A stretch of 64,000 nucleotides of DNA from Emiliania huxleyi CCMP1516 (lineage: Eukaryota; Haptophyta; Isochrysidales; Noelaerhabdaceae): the NCBI RefSeq assembly GCF_000372725.1, contig NW_005200951.1, positions 76,986 through 140,985 of the forward strand. Reading direction: 5' to 3'. A program made the translations under genes and the position numbers. The notes beneath the pieces were generated by a model. It worked only from the letters and a program-made list of their open reading frames with translations. It had not been told where the DNA came from and made no database searches. Shown here piece after piece: positions 40,015 to 49,779 of this stretch (position 1 is its first letter; each line of letters opens with the position of its first letter).

Positions 40015-41664
40015 CTAATCCGTCATACAGGCGGTGGGGGCCGGAGCCGAGACAAGTGCCTCGCCGCCGCCGCTCTTCTTCTTCTTCTTCTTGCCCTTCT
40101 TGTTCTCCTTGGCGCGCTCCCCCACCTCCTCCTCCTTCTCCTCCTCCGCCAGCAGCGCCTCGGCATGACGCGCTGCCTCCGCCTCCGCCGCCGCCCTCTC
40201 CGCTGCCGCACGCTCCTCGAAGGCGCGCACGCACTCGGCGTGGCCCTTCTCCGTGGCCAGCTGCAGCGCCGTCTTGCCGTTATTGGTGCGCGCCGCCGCG
40301 TCTGCGCCCGCCCGCAGCAAGCGCAGCACGACGGCGGTGTGGCCGGAGATGGCGGCGAGCACCAGCGCGGTGCCGCCTTTGCTGTTCTGCATGTTGATCT
40401 CCGCCCTGTGCTGCATCAGCAAGTCGACCACCAACTCGTGGCCATGCTGGGCGGCGAGCATCATCGCGGTGTCGCTTTCACCGTCCTGCATGTCGATCTC
40501 TGCGCCGCGCTGCAGCAACAGCTCGACCACCCGCTCGTGGCTATGCTGCGCGGCGGCCATCAGCGCGGTGAAGCCGTTGCTGTTCTGCAGGTTGATCTCC
40601 GCGCCGCGCTGCAGCAGCAGGTCGACCACCCGCTCGTGGCCTTGGTGGGCGGCAAGCATCAGCGCGTTGACGCCGCTGCTACTCTGCTTGTTGACCTCCG
40701 CGCCGCGCTGCAGCAGCAGCTCGACCACCCGCTCGTGGCCGTTGCTGACGGCGTACATCAGCGCGGTGATGCCAGTGCCGTCCTGCTTGTTGATCTCGGC
40801 GCCGCGCTGCAGCAGCAGCTCGACCACCCGCTCGTGGCCCTTCTGGGCGGCGTGCATCAGCGCGGTGATGCAGCTCACATCACCCTCCCTGCCAGTCGCA
40901 TTGACCTGCCCGCCGCTGTCGAGCCACGCCAGCAGCGCCGCCTCGTCGCCTTCGACAGCTGCTTTCGCGGCCTCTACGGAAAGGCTGCCCAGCGAGCCGA
41001 AAGAGGCCGCCGCACTCCCTCCCGCCACCGCCTCCCCCGAGGAAGCGCCGCCCGCGCCGCCCGCCGCCGCCCCGCGCCGGCCCGCAGTCACCTCCGCGAT
41101 GTGTTGCCGGAAGGCCTCGACGCACGCGGCCTGGCCCTTCTCCTTGGCCAGCTGCAGCGCGGACTTGCCGTCCTCAGAGCGCAACTTTGTATCTGCGCCC
41201 GCCCGCAGCAGGCGGAACACGACAGCTGGGTTGCCTTTGCCTGCGGCGTACATCAGCGCGGTGTAACCGCCCCCATCACGCTTGTCGATCTCCGCGCCGT
41301 GCTGCAACAGCAGGTCGACCACCCGCTCGTGGCCGTATCCGGCGGCGCCCATCAGCGCGGTGTGGCCGGTGTTGCTCTGCACGTTGACCTCCGCGCCATG
41401 CCGTCGCAGCAAGTCGACCACCCGCTCGTGGCCGTTGCTGGCAGCGTACATCAGCGCGCTGTTGCCTTGGCTGTCCTGCTGTTCCATCTCCGCGCCGCAC
41501 CGCAGCAGAAGGTCAACCACCCGCTCGTGGCCGTTGCCGGCGGCGATGTGCAGCAGCGAGGTCTTACCGTCGTTGACGAGCCACTCACCTGCGTTCACCT
41601 GCCCGCCGCTGTCGAGCCACTCACGAAGCACGCCAACGTTTGCTGGCGCCCGCACGATGTTCAT
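40015..41664 (-). CDS. Ankyrin-repeat protein, possibly fused to the kinase downstream
   Basis: 549-aa frame from ATG 41664 with about 11 canonical ankyrin repeats (TALMYAASNGHERVVDLL and GHERVVELLLQRGAEINKQD types) in two blocks, separated by a Gly/Ala-rich linker (residues about 175-215). An Ala/Glu/Arg coil and a Lys-rich tail (KENKKGKKKKKK) end in ACMTD and a stop at 40015. The kinase frame starts at once on the same strand in another frame. An intron near 40040-39990 (GTATGACGG donor region) could join them into an ankyrin-kinase, an architecture known in plants and protists, but I could not find splice sites that keep the frame. Confidence 0.85.
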   Translation of the reverse strand: MNIVRAPANVGVLREWLDSGGQVNAGEWLVNDGKTSLLHIAAGNGHERVVDLLLRCGAEMEQQDSQGNSALMYAASNGHERVVDLLRRHGAEVNVQSNTGHTALMGAAGYGHERVVDLLLQHGAEIDKRDGGGYTALMYAAGKGNPAVVFRLLRAGADTKLRSEDGKSALQLAKEKGQAACVEAFRQHIAEVTAGRRGAAAGGAGGASSGEAVAGGSAAASFGSLGSLSVEAAKAAVEGDEAALLAWLDSGGQVNATGREGDVSCITALMHAAQKGHERVVELLLQRGAEINKQDGTGITALMYAVSNGHERVVELLLQRGAEVNKQSSSGVNALMLAAHQGHERVVDLLLQRGAEINLQNSNGFTALMAAAQHSHERVVELLLQRGAEIDMQDGESDTAMMLAAQHGHELVVDLLMQHRAEINMQNSKGGTALVLAAISGHTAVVLRLLRAGADAAARTNNGKTALQLATEKGHAECVRAFEERAAAERAAAEAEAARHAEALLAEEEKEEEVGERAKENKKGKKKKKKSGGGEALVSAPAPTACMTD

Positions 41665-43400
41665 CGGCCTGTGAGCGTTAGGGACATCGTCCGTACGTCC
41701 CTCAAGAGGATGTACTATGTGTTGAGTTCTTTTTTCTTGTCATTGATGGGGAGGGAAGAAGAATCAAATCGTTGAGAGAAACTGGGTGAACTCCGAGTCG
41801 GCGTCTAGCGCGCGCGATAAGGTTTTTGCTCGCCTTCCCTGGGACCCCGTGTTGCGTGACTCTGTGCGATTTCGGGCCCGGGGTTGTGCGTTTACGTGAT
41901 ACGTGAACACTCGGCCTTAGTTATGACCGCGCAAGATAAAAGGGTGGCTAAGGGCTCTGCCCGCAAGGCGCCCGCGTCGCAGACGCGGTACCATTGACAA
42001 ATCTGCGATATACCCCCACACGAGCAAATAGCAAAATCCGAATACCGTGCACGAATCCGGCGATGTCGGACCCAAGCCTTCAGCTGGTGCCAAGACATTC
42101 GTAAAATGGAAGCCAAGAATCCGCCAAATCGTGCTTTCGGCCTTTCGCGCTACCTGAGGGAAAGCTCCTGATCGAGCCCAGCGTGCCCGCGGCCGCCTCC
42201 CGCGCAGCACCGCCGCTGCGGATCGGATCGAGCCCATGGAGGAGGAGGGCGCAGTCGGCCAGCGCAGCAGGCGGAGTCCCTCCCCGCGCCGGAGCCCCCT
42301 GCAGTCGAGGGAGTCCTCGTTGGCGATGAAGGTGGCGACATCGAATCGCGGCCGACACACGTCACGGGAGGAATGGGCGATGAGCGGGAACGATGCGCGC
42401 TACGACGCCGACTCCGCCGTGCTCGTGGCCGCAGAAAGCCGCGCTCCAGGAGCACGCCAAGATGCAATGGCTCGCTTGCTTCGATTCAGCTCTCTCGGCA
42501 GCAGAAGTGGGGCTGGAACGGGTGGGGGTGGATGCCGATTGAGGGGGAGCGTCTCCAGCTGCGCCCTGTGGCAGCTGCGCCCTGTGGCAGCTAGTCGAGG
42601 GACTTGGTAGTTGTGACCCCCCTGAGTGAGGACAGGAGAGAGAGAGCGTTTTGTGGTGTTGGAGAGTGTTGTTTTGTTGTTTGTGGTGTTGGTGTACGCA
42701 ATAACGGGACAGGGTGGTTGTTCTCTCTATCTCCTCTTCTAGCTCTTAGCACGAGCTGCGCCCTGTGTCCGACCCCTTTTGCGCAGCAACACCTTAAACT
42801 TTTAGGCCCTACAAATTCGGGTCGGAGCGTAGCGGAGTGGGCCCCGAGTTTGAAAAGGGCGACGGACGCTTGCGTCCTAGCCTCCAACAACGCCTCCCCG
42901 GCGCAGAGGGGCCCCCGGAGGGATGCACAACCGCTCCACGCCACGCCGCTTGCGGCGGTCCTCTTCCCAGCTCCGCTGAGGGCCCGTGCGTTATTTCAAA
43001 AGGCACCACACGGCTCGCCAAGCCTCCAGATTCCGGCCACGCCGAAAAACGAAGATACACGCGAAGATACACCGAAGATACACACCGAAGATACACACCG
43101 AAGATACACGACACAGCTTCGAAGATACACAGACCCCGTGCGTAACGACGCCCCGCGACTCGACTCGGTGTGCATTGAGCTGCCCTGCCGTTGCACCTCT
43201 CCGCTCGCGTCTCGGAGCCGGCGGGCGTGTTCGTCCTCTGAGCCTTAGCCGCCCAGAGCACACGCCTCGAGCCTAAGCACTTCGCCCATACCTCTCTCGC
43301 GCGGCCTTTGCGCGTGCCTGCGCTGCCACTCTGCGCATGCCCGACCCCCGGCTCAAGGCAGAGCCACCCCGGCTGGCGGTGTACACTGACATCCGGTGGT
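41665..43400. other. Mostly non-coding; short remnant frame and repeats
   Basis: A + frame piece ending near 42535 reads ALQEHAKMQWLACFDSALSA then AEVGLERVGVDAD with no upstream context found. It may be a gene or mobile-element remnant. 42600-42740 is TGTTG-rich, and 43040-43130 is a GAAGATACAC array. No complete gene was identified. Confidence 0.45.
43040..43132. repeat. ACCGAAGATACAC tandem repeat
   Basis: Six to seven units of GAAGATACAC(ACC). Related GGAAGATACAC and GTGTATCTC pieces recur at 45450-45510. Confidence 0.9.
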
Positions 43401-45089
43401 TCAGTCTCGCCTCTCGCCACTCGCGATGCCAACTGCGCACTGCCCCTTCTCCGCAGGCTGACTGCTCCTGCAATCGGCTCCATGGCGTCGCCGACGGCTG
43501 CCGCTGCCCATGATGGCGTCGCCCACCTCGGGACGCCCCACGACCGCGGCCACAACGGCTCTCTTCGACGGCGAGATCTTCCCCGTCTGGCTCTGCTCCA
43601 GCGCCTCGGCCGCGTACCGCCTCTTTAAAGCCTTCGACCTCGAAGACGAAGATGCGGCCTCCCGCGCCCGCGCTTCGGCCGCCGCGGCCTCCGCCGACCT
43701 TTGCCCGGCCTCCGCGCCCGCTGCTCGCTGCTCGGCGGCCAGGCACGCCTGCTCGGCCAGGCTCCCGCGCCACTCGGAGGCGGCCAGCAGTTGAGCCAGC
43801 TCATCCACGCGCCGCTCGGCCGCCAAGCGCCGTTGATGCTCTTGGCCAAGGAACGCACGCAACTGCGCCTCGCCGCGCCCCTCACGAGCCGCTTGCTCCG
43901 CGGCGCGCGCGGACGCGGCAGCCAGCCTCAGCCGCTCCGCCTGCGCCTGCATCCTCTGGATGGTGCCGTTCAGCGTGTCGATGCGAGCGTTCGCCGCCAG
44001 ACGTTGCTGGTCCGACACGTGTGCCGCATCCTGCAGACGCTCTCGCAATCTCTGCACCTCCGCCGTGAGCTGCGCTCGCGCGCGCTGCTCGACGCGCAGA
44101 GACGTGGCTGTAGCCGCGTGCGCCTCCGCCTCCGCGTCCATGCGAGCCACAAGCGCGACGTTCCGCTGCTGCAACCTCTCTGCGCCGCCCCGAGGGAGCG
44201 CGACCGGAGGTAGCGGTCGCCGCTCCGGATCAGGCGCCGGGCCCACCGTCGCGCCGTCGAGCGCTGGCGCAGCCGCCTTGCGCGCCTTTCCGGCCCTCCG
44301 ACCTCGCTTGCTGCCCCCCTCCTCCGCCGGCGCGCCGAACGGCGCAGCCAGCCGTCGGGCGAGGTCGAGGGGACGGCGCGTGTTGCCGACCGTCTTATCG
44401 CGCAAGTTCCGGAGCGATGTTTTGTTAACGCTCAGAATACTCGCAACCTGCGGAGGGAGGAGGAGGGAACCGCGTGAGAGGGAGTTGGGAGAGGGTCCCG
44501 GATGGCGTGAGGAACGGTGAAGGGTGGAGGGGGGTAGGGGCACCTTTGCGTACACGTCCCCCGTGACTGGTGCCGCCTTTGAAGACGGCACGTTGTCCAG
44601 CGCGAAAAGCAGCTCCAGCGCGAGCTGTGCCGGGACAGGCAGCGAGATCGGGCCGTTTGGCTCGAAAGTGGCACTCTCCGTCCCCGGCTCCGTCACGGTG
44701 CCGAAGGTTCGTAAGAGCAGCAGCTCCTTCTCCTTGAAAGACTTGACGTGCGAGACCAGCTCCTCGGCCGAGTGCCTCTCTCCCGCAGCACGAAGTCCCT
44801 TGTACTCCTCGTACGGGTCATCGTACACCGCCAACGGAGCCTGCACCTCCGGGTTCGTCTTGCGAATGTGCTGCACGTGCGACGCCCAAATTAGCGGACT
44901 GCGCGCGATGAAGTAGTAGTCCTTGTTCACGCCCGACAGCGCTGCGGCGTCGCGCGGGGGCAGCAGAGCGGCAATCACGAACTGAGCGTCGGCGCAAGCC
45001 TCCGACTGTAGGATGCGCGTGCCCAGCACTGGCCCGTCTGTGGGCGCAGCAGCCACCTGCGCAGGCTCGGGAGAGGGGCGAGAGGTCAC
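43401..45089 (-). CDS. F-box-like coiled-coil protein
   Basis: Long frame with an N-terminal F-box-like segment (FVIAALLPPRDAAALSGVNK, FIARSPLIWASHV), a middle region with GDVYAK joined to VASILSVNKTSLRNLRDKTV, a basic linker (KRGRRAGKARKAAAPA), and about 230 residues of coiled coil (LTAEVQRLRERLQDAAHV, RRVDELAQLLAASEWRGS). A conventional GT-AG intron (about 44546-44453, ending CCTCCGCAG) removes a Pro/Ser-rich insert. No ATG opens the frame at 45089 (GTG there), so the true start lies in an upstream exon or further in. The VNKTSLRNL segment could be a DNA-binding helix. Function unknown. Confidence 0.6.
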   Translation of the reverse strand: MTSRPSPEPAQVAAAPTDGPVLGTRILQSEACADAQFVIAALLPPRDAAALSGVNKDYYFIARSPLIWASHVQHIRKTNPEVQAPLAVYDDPYEEYKGLRAAGERHSAEELVSHVKSFKEKELLLLRTFGTVTEPGTESATFEPNGPISLPVPAQLALELLFALDNVPSSKAAPVTGDVYAKVPLPPSTLHRSSRHPGPSPNSLSRGSLLLPPQVASILSVNKTSLRNLRDKTVGNTRRPLDLARRLAAPFGAPAEEGGSKRGRRAGKARKAAAPALDGATVGPAPDPERRPLPPVALPRGGAERLQQRNVALVARMDAEAEAHAATATSLRVEQRARAQLTAEVQRLRERLQDAAHVSDQQRLAANARIDTLNGTIQRMQAQAERLRLAAASARAAEQAAREGRGEAQLRAFLGQEHQRRLAAERRVDELAQLLAASEWRGSLAEQACLAAEQRAAGAEAGQRSAEAAAAEARAREAASSSSRSKALKRRYAAEALEQSQTGKISPSKRAVVAAVVGRPEVGDAIMGSGSRRRRHGADCRSSQPAEKGQCAVGIASGERRD

Positions 45090-45580
45090 TGCCTGGAATG
45101 TGCCTCGCCCTTCTCCCTGCGCGCCAGGACTCCAGAGCTACCGTCTGACATGGGGATCGACACGGGCGATGCGCGGAGGCGCTCCAAGTGTGCACCAGGG
45201 TGTCAAGTAGCTATCTTAATTTGACTGGGCGACGCGGCTCGCTCTGTGGTGAATGCGAGCCTCCGCCGCGCCAAGGGTCGAGCGCGCGAACGGCGCATTC
45301 GCGAACGGCTGGGGCCCGAGAGCCAGTCAAATTATGGGGGAGGGAGGGCGCTGGCGCGAGTAGGGCGGCACCGACGGCGCTGGCATTACCGTGGAACCCA
45401 TCGAAGACGAGCCCTCGCAAGTCGCTGTGCGGGGCCAGGGAGCGCAGGAGGAAGATACACAGCCCCGACGAGGCAATGAAACGGTGTATCTCGTGGTGTG
45501 TATCTCCTCCTCTTGAGTGTCCGCTGCTGGCGAGCCGTGACCAGGCCCCCAACGAGCCGAGCACTGTGTCGCTGGTGTAT

Positions 45581-46051
45581 ATGTGGCTGCTTGCCGCCGC
45601 CTCCGCGATCGTCCTAGCGCCCAGCCCACGCGTTGCAATCACGAGCCCTTGCGCGGCCGTCCGAATGATGGCCGATGATGACGCAAGCCCGCAGTCCCGC
45701 GCCGTGAAGCAGCAGAAACGCGAGGCGGTTGCAGCAGCACGCCGCACCACCGCAGCGGAGCTGACGCTCTCCGGCGAGGAGGTGGAGGCGCTCACAGCGG
45801 CGAGCAAGAGTCTTGATCCGTGCTGGCGCGAGGGAGCAGCAGAGGACTGCCCTACGGCCCTGAAGAGCGTCTTCACGCAGCAGCCGATTGACTTCTTCGC
45901 GGCTCTCCGCAACCCGCAGGAGGATCCCGACCCCGCGGTCTGGATCGGTGTGCGCAAGACTTGGCCGGTGCTGGCCGAGCGGAGCGATGACGACCTGCTC
46001 GCGGCGCTGCAGCCGATCAAGGACGTTCGGGTCGACAAGCGCTCGCTCTGA
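45581..46051 (+). CDS. Plastid-targeted hypothetical protein (156 aa)
   Basis: ATG 45581 opens MWLLAAASAIVLAPSPRVAI and TSPCAAVRM, a hydrophobic signal followed by a Ser/Arg/Ala stretch. This is the bipartite leader expected for plastids of secondary origin, and the reason for choosing this start over the longer frame. The mature part (KQQKREAVAAARRTTAAELT, TAASKSLDPCWREG, FFAALRNPQEDPDPAVWIGV, LLAALQPIKDVRVDKRSL) is soluble and compact, with no family recognised. Intronless. Targeting is inferred from composition only. Confidence 0.65.
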   Translation: MWLLAAASAIVLAPSPRVAITSPCAAVRMMADDDASPQSRAVKQQKREAVAAARRTTAAELTLSGEEVEALTAASKSLDPCWREGAAEDCPTALKSVFTQQPIDFFAALRNPQEDPDPAVWIGVRKTWPVLAERSDDDLLAALQPIKDVRVDKRSL

Positions 46052-46296
46052 GCGGCGGCGGGGCGCTCCGTTCGCTCCACTTTCATGGCGCATGGTCCAT
46101 AAAGGTAGGCTTGCCACTCAGAGACGAGTCGATCTCTTCTCTCCCCGGCTGGTGTGTTGGCATTCACTTCCGGTTCATGTGCATGTGAATGTGTCGCATG
46201 TGACGCAAGTGCTTCTTTTTCTCGGAGCTACAGGCCTAGGCTGCCCTGTGTGGAAATACCGCCAAAAAAACCAATCAACGGCTCCAAGTGTCTAGA

Positions 46297-46926
46297 CTAC
46301 GAGCAGAAGCGTTCGTAAACGTACCAAAGAGACACAAGGACTGAGCTGCTGGTGTACTCGGTGCACTTCTCCTCCTGACGGATCATGCAGAATTTCTTGG
46401 TGCAATGGAGCAGGCCGTTCAACATGACGCCGCAGTTGTTGCAGCCGTCAAACCAGGTCTCGCACGTTGCCGGCACGCAGTTGCCGTAAGAGTCGATGAT
46501 ATCCGACTCGCAGGAGGAGACGCTGGACGAGGGGGGCGGGGACGGCCGCGGGCTGGAGTACTTGTTGCACGCAGCCAAATCGTTGCAAGTGAGCGACGGT
46601 GGTGCAGGAGGTGGATAGGAGCACAAGCCACACGTTGCCTTGCACTTCAGCACCGCATTCGGCTTGTTGCACTTGCCCGCATCGGCCTTCTCGCGGCACT
46701 TGCCTGCAGACCAGATGTCGGTGCAGTCACCGTCATCATTGCCTCCCGATGTGGGCTTGTTTGACGCTCCGCCGTAATACTCGGACTCATCATAATCGTA
46801 GGTGTCAGGCAGAGGATCGATCGAGGCGACGTTGGACGTGGCGAGCTCGTTCGATGAGCCCGCTGGCGCTGCCCGAGCCGTCTTGTAGAGGACAATGATC
46901 AATGTAGTAGCGCTCAGCATTGTCAT
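46297..46926 (-). CDS. Secreted ShK-domain protein
   Basis: Intronless 209-aa protein from ATG 46926. LSATTLIIVLYKTARAAPAG is a signal peptide or anchor. An acidic linker is followed by a ShKT domain (DCTDIWSAGKCREKADAGKC, NKPNAVLKCKATCGLC: six Cys with the C-x3-C-x2-C ending). Pro-rich spacers and a second Cys cluster (CESDIIDSYGNCVPATCETW, FDGCNNCGVMLNGLLHCTKK) complete it. ShK domains occur in toxins, metalloproteases and extracellular matrix proteins; no catalytic domain is present. It lies convergent with the plastid-type gene, 245 bp away. Confidence 0.75.
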   Translation of the reverse strand: MTMLSATTLIIVLYKTARAAPAGSSNELATSNVASIDPLPDTYDYDESEYYGGASNKPTSGGNDDGDCTDIWSAGKCREKADAGKCNKPNAVLKCKATCGLCSYPPPAPPSLTCNDLAACNKYSSPRPSPPPSSSVSSCESDIIDSYGNCVPATCETWFDGCNNCGVMLNGLLHCTKKFCMIRQEEKCTEYTSSSVLVSLWYVYERFCS

Positions 46927-47304
46927 CGACGCGAGTGTCTGTGGTACGTATGGGCTCGGTTTGCACCTGTGCTGGGCGCAGTATTCGTGGACGGGAGGGG
47001 GGAGGGTTAAATGCCGTGCGCAAATGGCAGGGCGCGGTGGGCGCTCTTTGGGCTCGGTGGTGTCGCACCACGCTTTGTTCGGAAGGAGGGACTCGGTCCC
47101 TCGGTTTCAGGCACCCGCGCTCGGTTTCCAGCAACCGCCTCCTTTAGTTATAACTGTTCTTGGCGGCTTGTCCTGTCGTGGACGTCGAGGGTTATGGACA
47201 AAGGTGGTAGTTAGTTGGTTTCCGGGTCCGTCACCCTGCCTGGTACACACACACACGCCATAAAGATGAAAGTCAGTCACGCATGTGAACAAGAAGAATC
47301 TCTC

Positions 47305-47358
<54 letters not shown>

Positions 47359-47845
47359 GTGAGAACGAGACAAACACTTTGATGAGGTAACATAACAGAT
47401 AGATAGATCCGGGCCTCACGCGGCGGTTGAGCGGGATAAGGGGCCGTTGTCTGCTGTGCCTTTTGTGGTGCTAGTCCGTGCCAGTCTGCTAAAAAAGAAA
47501 GAAAGAACACAGACAAACCCAAACGAGGGATGGGGGAGGAGGACAGGGTCCACACCTGCACGAGCAGGATTTTGGAAGGACGATCAGGGGCACAGGTGGG
47601 GCTCTCCTGCTCCTGACAAGGGAGGGACACGACAGGCTCGCAGCGCGGTGCACGGTGGACTCCCAACTCCACTGGCGGTCTCATCTCAGTCTAGCGACCT
47701 GCCTCCAGCTTCTCACTGGCAGTCTCTCGCAACCACAGGCACACTGACACAGGGTGCCAGTCTGCTGTGAGAGGGGCGCGTGCGAAAGAATCCTCTCTGA
47801 AAAATCCGCGAACGATGTCCAGTCAGTGAGTGTATAGGTTCGGCC
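46927..47845. other. Intergenic, upstream of the cobalamin gene; repeats only
   Basis: Contains a CT dinucleotide array at 47299-47354 and a partial DR1 copy (AAGAAAGAAAGAACACAGAC, then GAGGGATGGG) at 47490-47585. No gene was seen. Confidence 0.55.
47299..47354. repeat. (CT)n microsatellite
   Basis: About 27 CT units, interrupted once by CG. Confidence 0.95.
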
Positions 47846-49237
47846 ATGCTCCGACGCCTGGGGAACGTGGCTAGGACTGCTGGCGGCAACCGTACTAGCA
47901 GACAGCGGCGGCGGCACAGCGGCGGCGGCAGCGTCCGCGGCAGTGTCGGCGGCAGCAGCAGCGGCGGCGGAGGCGAAGGCGGCGAAGGCGGTGGCAGCAG
48001 CAGCAGAGCAATCGTCAGTGCAATAGCTGCAGCTGCGCACCGTCGTGGCCTCGACCTCGCTGTCGGTCTGACATTACAGGTGCGTAGAAGCGCTGAATGC
48101 ACGATCAACTCGCGCGGTGAATGTGCGTTGAGTGGTGGGGCCTACTGCTCTCAGGACTACAATGCTCTGGTGGGCCCGGCGATGGCGCTGCCGGAGCTGT
48201 CGCGCAGCAGCACGCTCGCGGTCCTCGTGGGATCGACCCGTGACATCTGGACGCCCTTTCTCCGGGCGCTGCGACAGTCGCCCACCCGCGGCCACCTCGC
48301 ACGAGAGGAGGAACACGGAGGCGAACGCAGAGAGTGGTGTGCTCAGAGAGAAGGGAGTGCCGGACTGCTCTGCGGAGGAGCGCACAAAGAGGCAGCGCCT
48401 ACGGCCTCCGTCCCGACACTCGCCCCCGTGCGACAGGCCCTCTCAACGCGTATGTCGTCCGGGCGACGGAGGAGCTTGCTGCCGAGGCGGTGCCCCGCGG
48501 GCTCGGGGTCTCGCTGCACTTTGCCCATGAGACCGCGCCGGGTCGGCTTGTTGCGATGCAGCGCCTCGCCCACCTCTCTGGCGCAGCGTACTTTCACGCG
48601 GGGCGCTGGCCACAGCGTTGCGGCCGGCGGCAGGTGCGTGCACACGCCCGCACGCCCTGGTGTCGCTGCCCGTAGGTGCGGCCTCAACGTGCACCCAACC
48701 TTCGGTCCATGGCACGCGCATTCCCCTCAACGTCTGTGTGTGTTGGACGGGCAAACCCGTTGAGAGCTGCCGTCCGCCCGTAGGCACGCCTACCGTTCGC
48801 TCGTGGTTGTGGCTGCCGACGGTCTCCCCCGGCGAGGCGCGCATTGCTCGCTCGCTCCTCTGCCCCGACCATAGTGCCGTGCCGTGACCAGGCGTGGAGA
48901 CCGCGGGGCCGCCTCCCAATCCGAGCAGCAGCGAGGCGGTCGCAGCAGCTGAGGCGGCTCTCCAGACCGCCCTTGCCGCGACGATCGACCCCACGGCGAC
49001 CAACACACGCGAGGAGCTCGTTGGCCGGCGCCGAGAGAAGCGGCGGAAGGCAAATTGGTGGTTGCGAGCGAAGAGAGGTTTCCCTCTCGATATAGGTACC
49101 GGGAGGCGTGGCGGCTGTGGCAGCGCGTGAGACAGTGTGTGAGCACGCCCGAGTACGACGCGTGGAAGTACCCCGATGCGTTCGACGAGTACCACTTCAG
49201 CCACAGCCCGGCGCTGCTGAAGCGGCTGGTTGGGTAG
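47846..49237 (+). CDS. CblC (MMACHC)-like cobalamin-processing protein
   Basis: Would bind and decyanate or dealkylate vitamin B12 derivatives. Exon 1 (ATG 47846 to 48079) ends HRRGLDLAVGLTLQ after a Gly/Ser-rich leader. A GT-AG intron 48080-48154 leads to DYNALVGPAMALPELSRSST and LAVLVGSTRDIWTPFLRALR. A GC-AG intron (about 48290-48434) joins to NAYVVRATEELAAEAV, LHFAHETAPGRLVAMQRLAH and SGAAYF. Then come LNVHPTFGPWHA and a C-terminal part with YREAWRLWQRVRQCVSTPEY and a stop at 49237. The HPTFGPW and final helix match the CblC family. Exons between 48620 and 49080 are uncertain. The gene is notable because many microalgae depend on external B12. Confidence 0.62.
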
Positions 49238-49779
49238 CGGACGCGGGTCGACGCCGGCAGGCGGCACCGCCCTGCCACCGCCGATCGGCGTGTGTAGGAA
49301 TCCTGCACTGACTTGTGACTATTGTGTCTGTCAGTGAAATCAGTACTCTATGTGTCTGAGTGCGCGCGCAGTGTCGAGTGTGGGGGTAAGGGGCTGTGGC
49401 ACATACTTGTGCACAGCCACACGTGCTCACAGGTCCCCACGCGCAGCACGCCCAGTCGAGCCCAGGCCCGGCGCCACACCTCTGGACAGCGATCAGCGAC
49501 AGCGATCAGCGTCCAGCTCCAGCGTCCAGGGTCCAGGTTGCTCCACAGGCACGGCTGAAAGAGAAAGTGAGAGCGATCGAGGTTCGAGCGAGCGCGAGCA
49601 CCGCGACAGCGTGCGTAATGAATATTTCGGGGGACGTCGTAAGCGCTAGGAAGAACACAGACGACGCAGGCGCACCAGGACATACAATCATAGCAGTCAG
49701 TACACCCTCTCTTTTTCCGGGATACAGTTGCAGGGGCCATCGCCCATCGCGCGGCATGCGGCATCGCGAGAGCCGAGCG
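49238..49779. other. Intergenic, no gene seen
   Basis: Includes GCGATCAGCGACAGCGATCA-type short direct repeats near 49490. No coding signal. Confidence 0.5.

Noticed and set aside
42604-43248. 214-aa + frame as a gene
   Set aside because: No domain, crosses a GAAGATACAC array, and has no supporting splice or start context.
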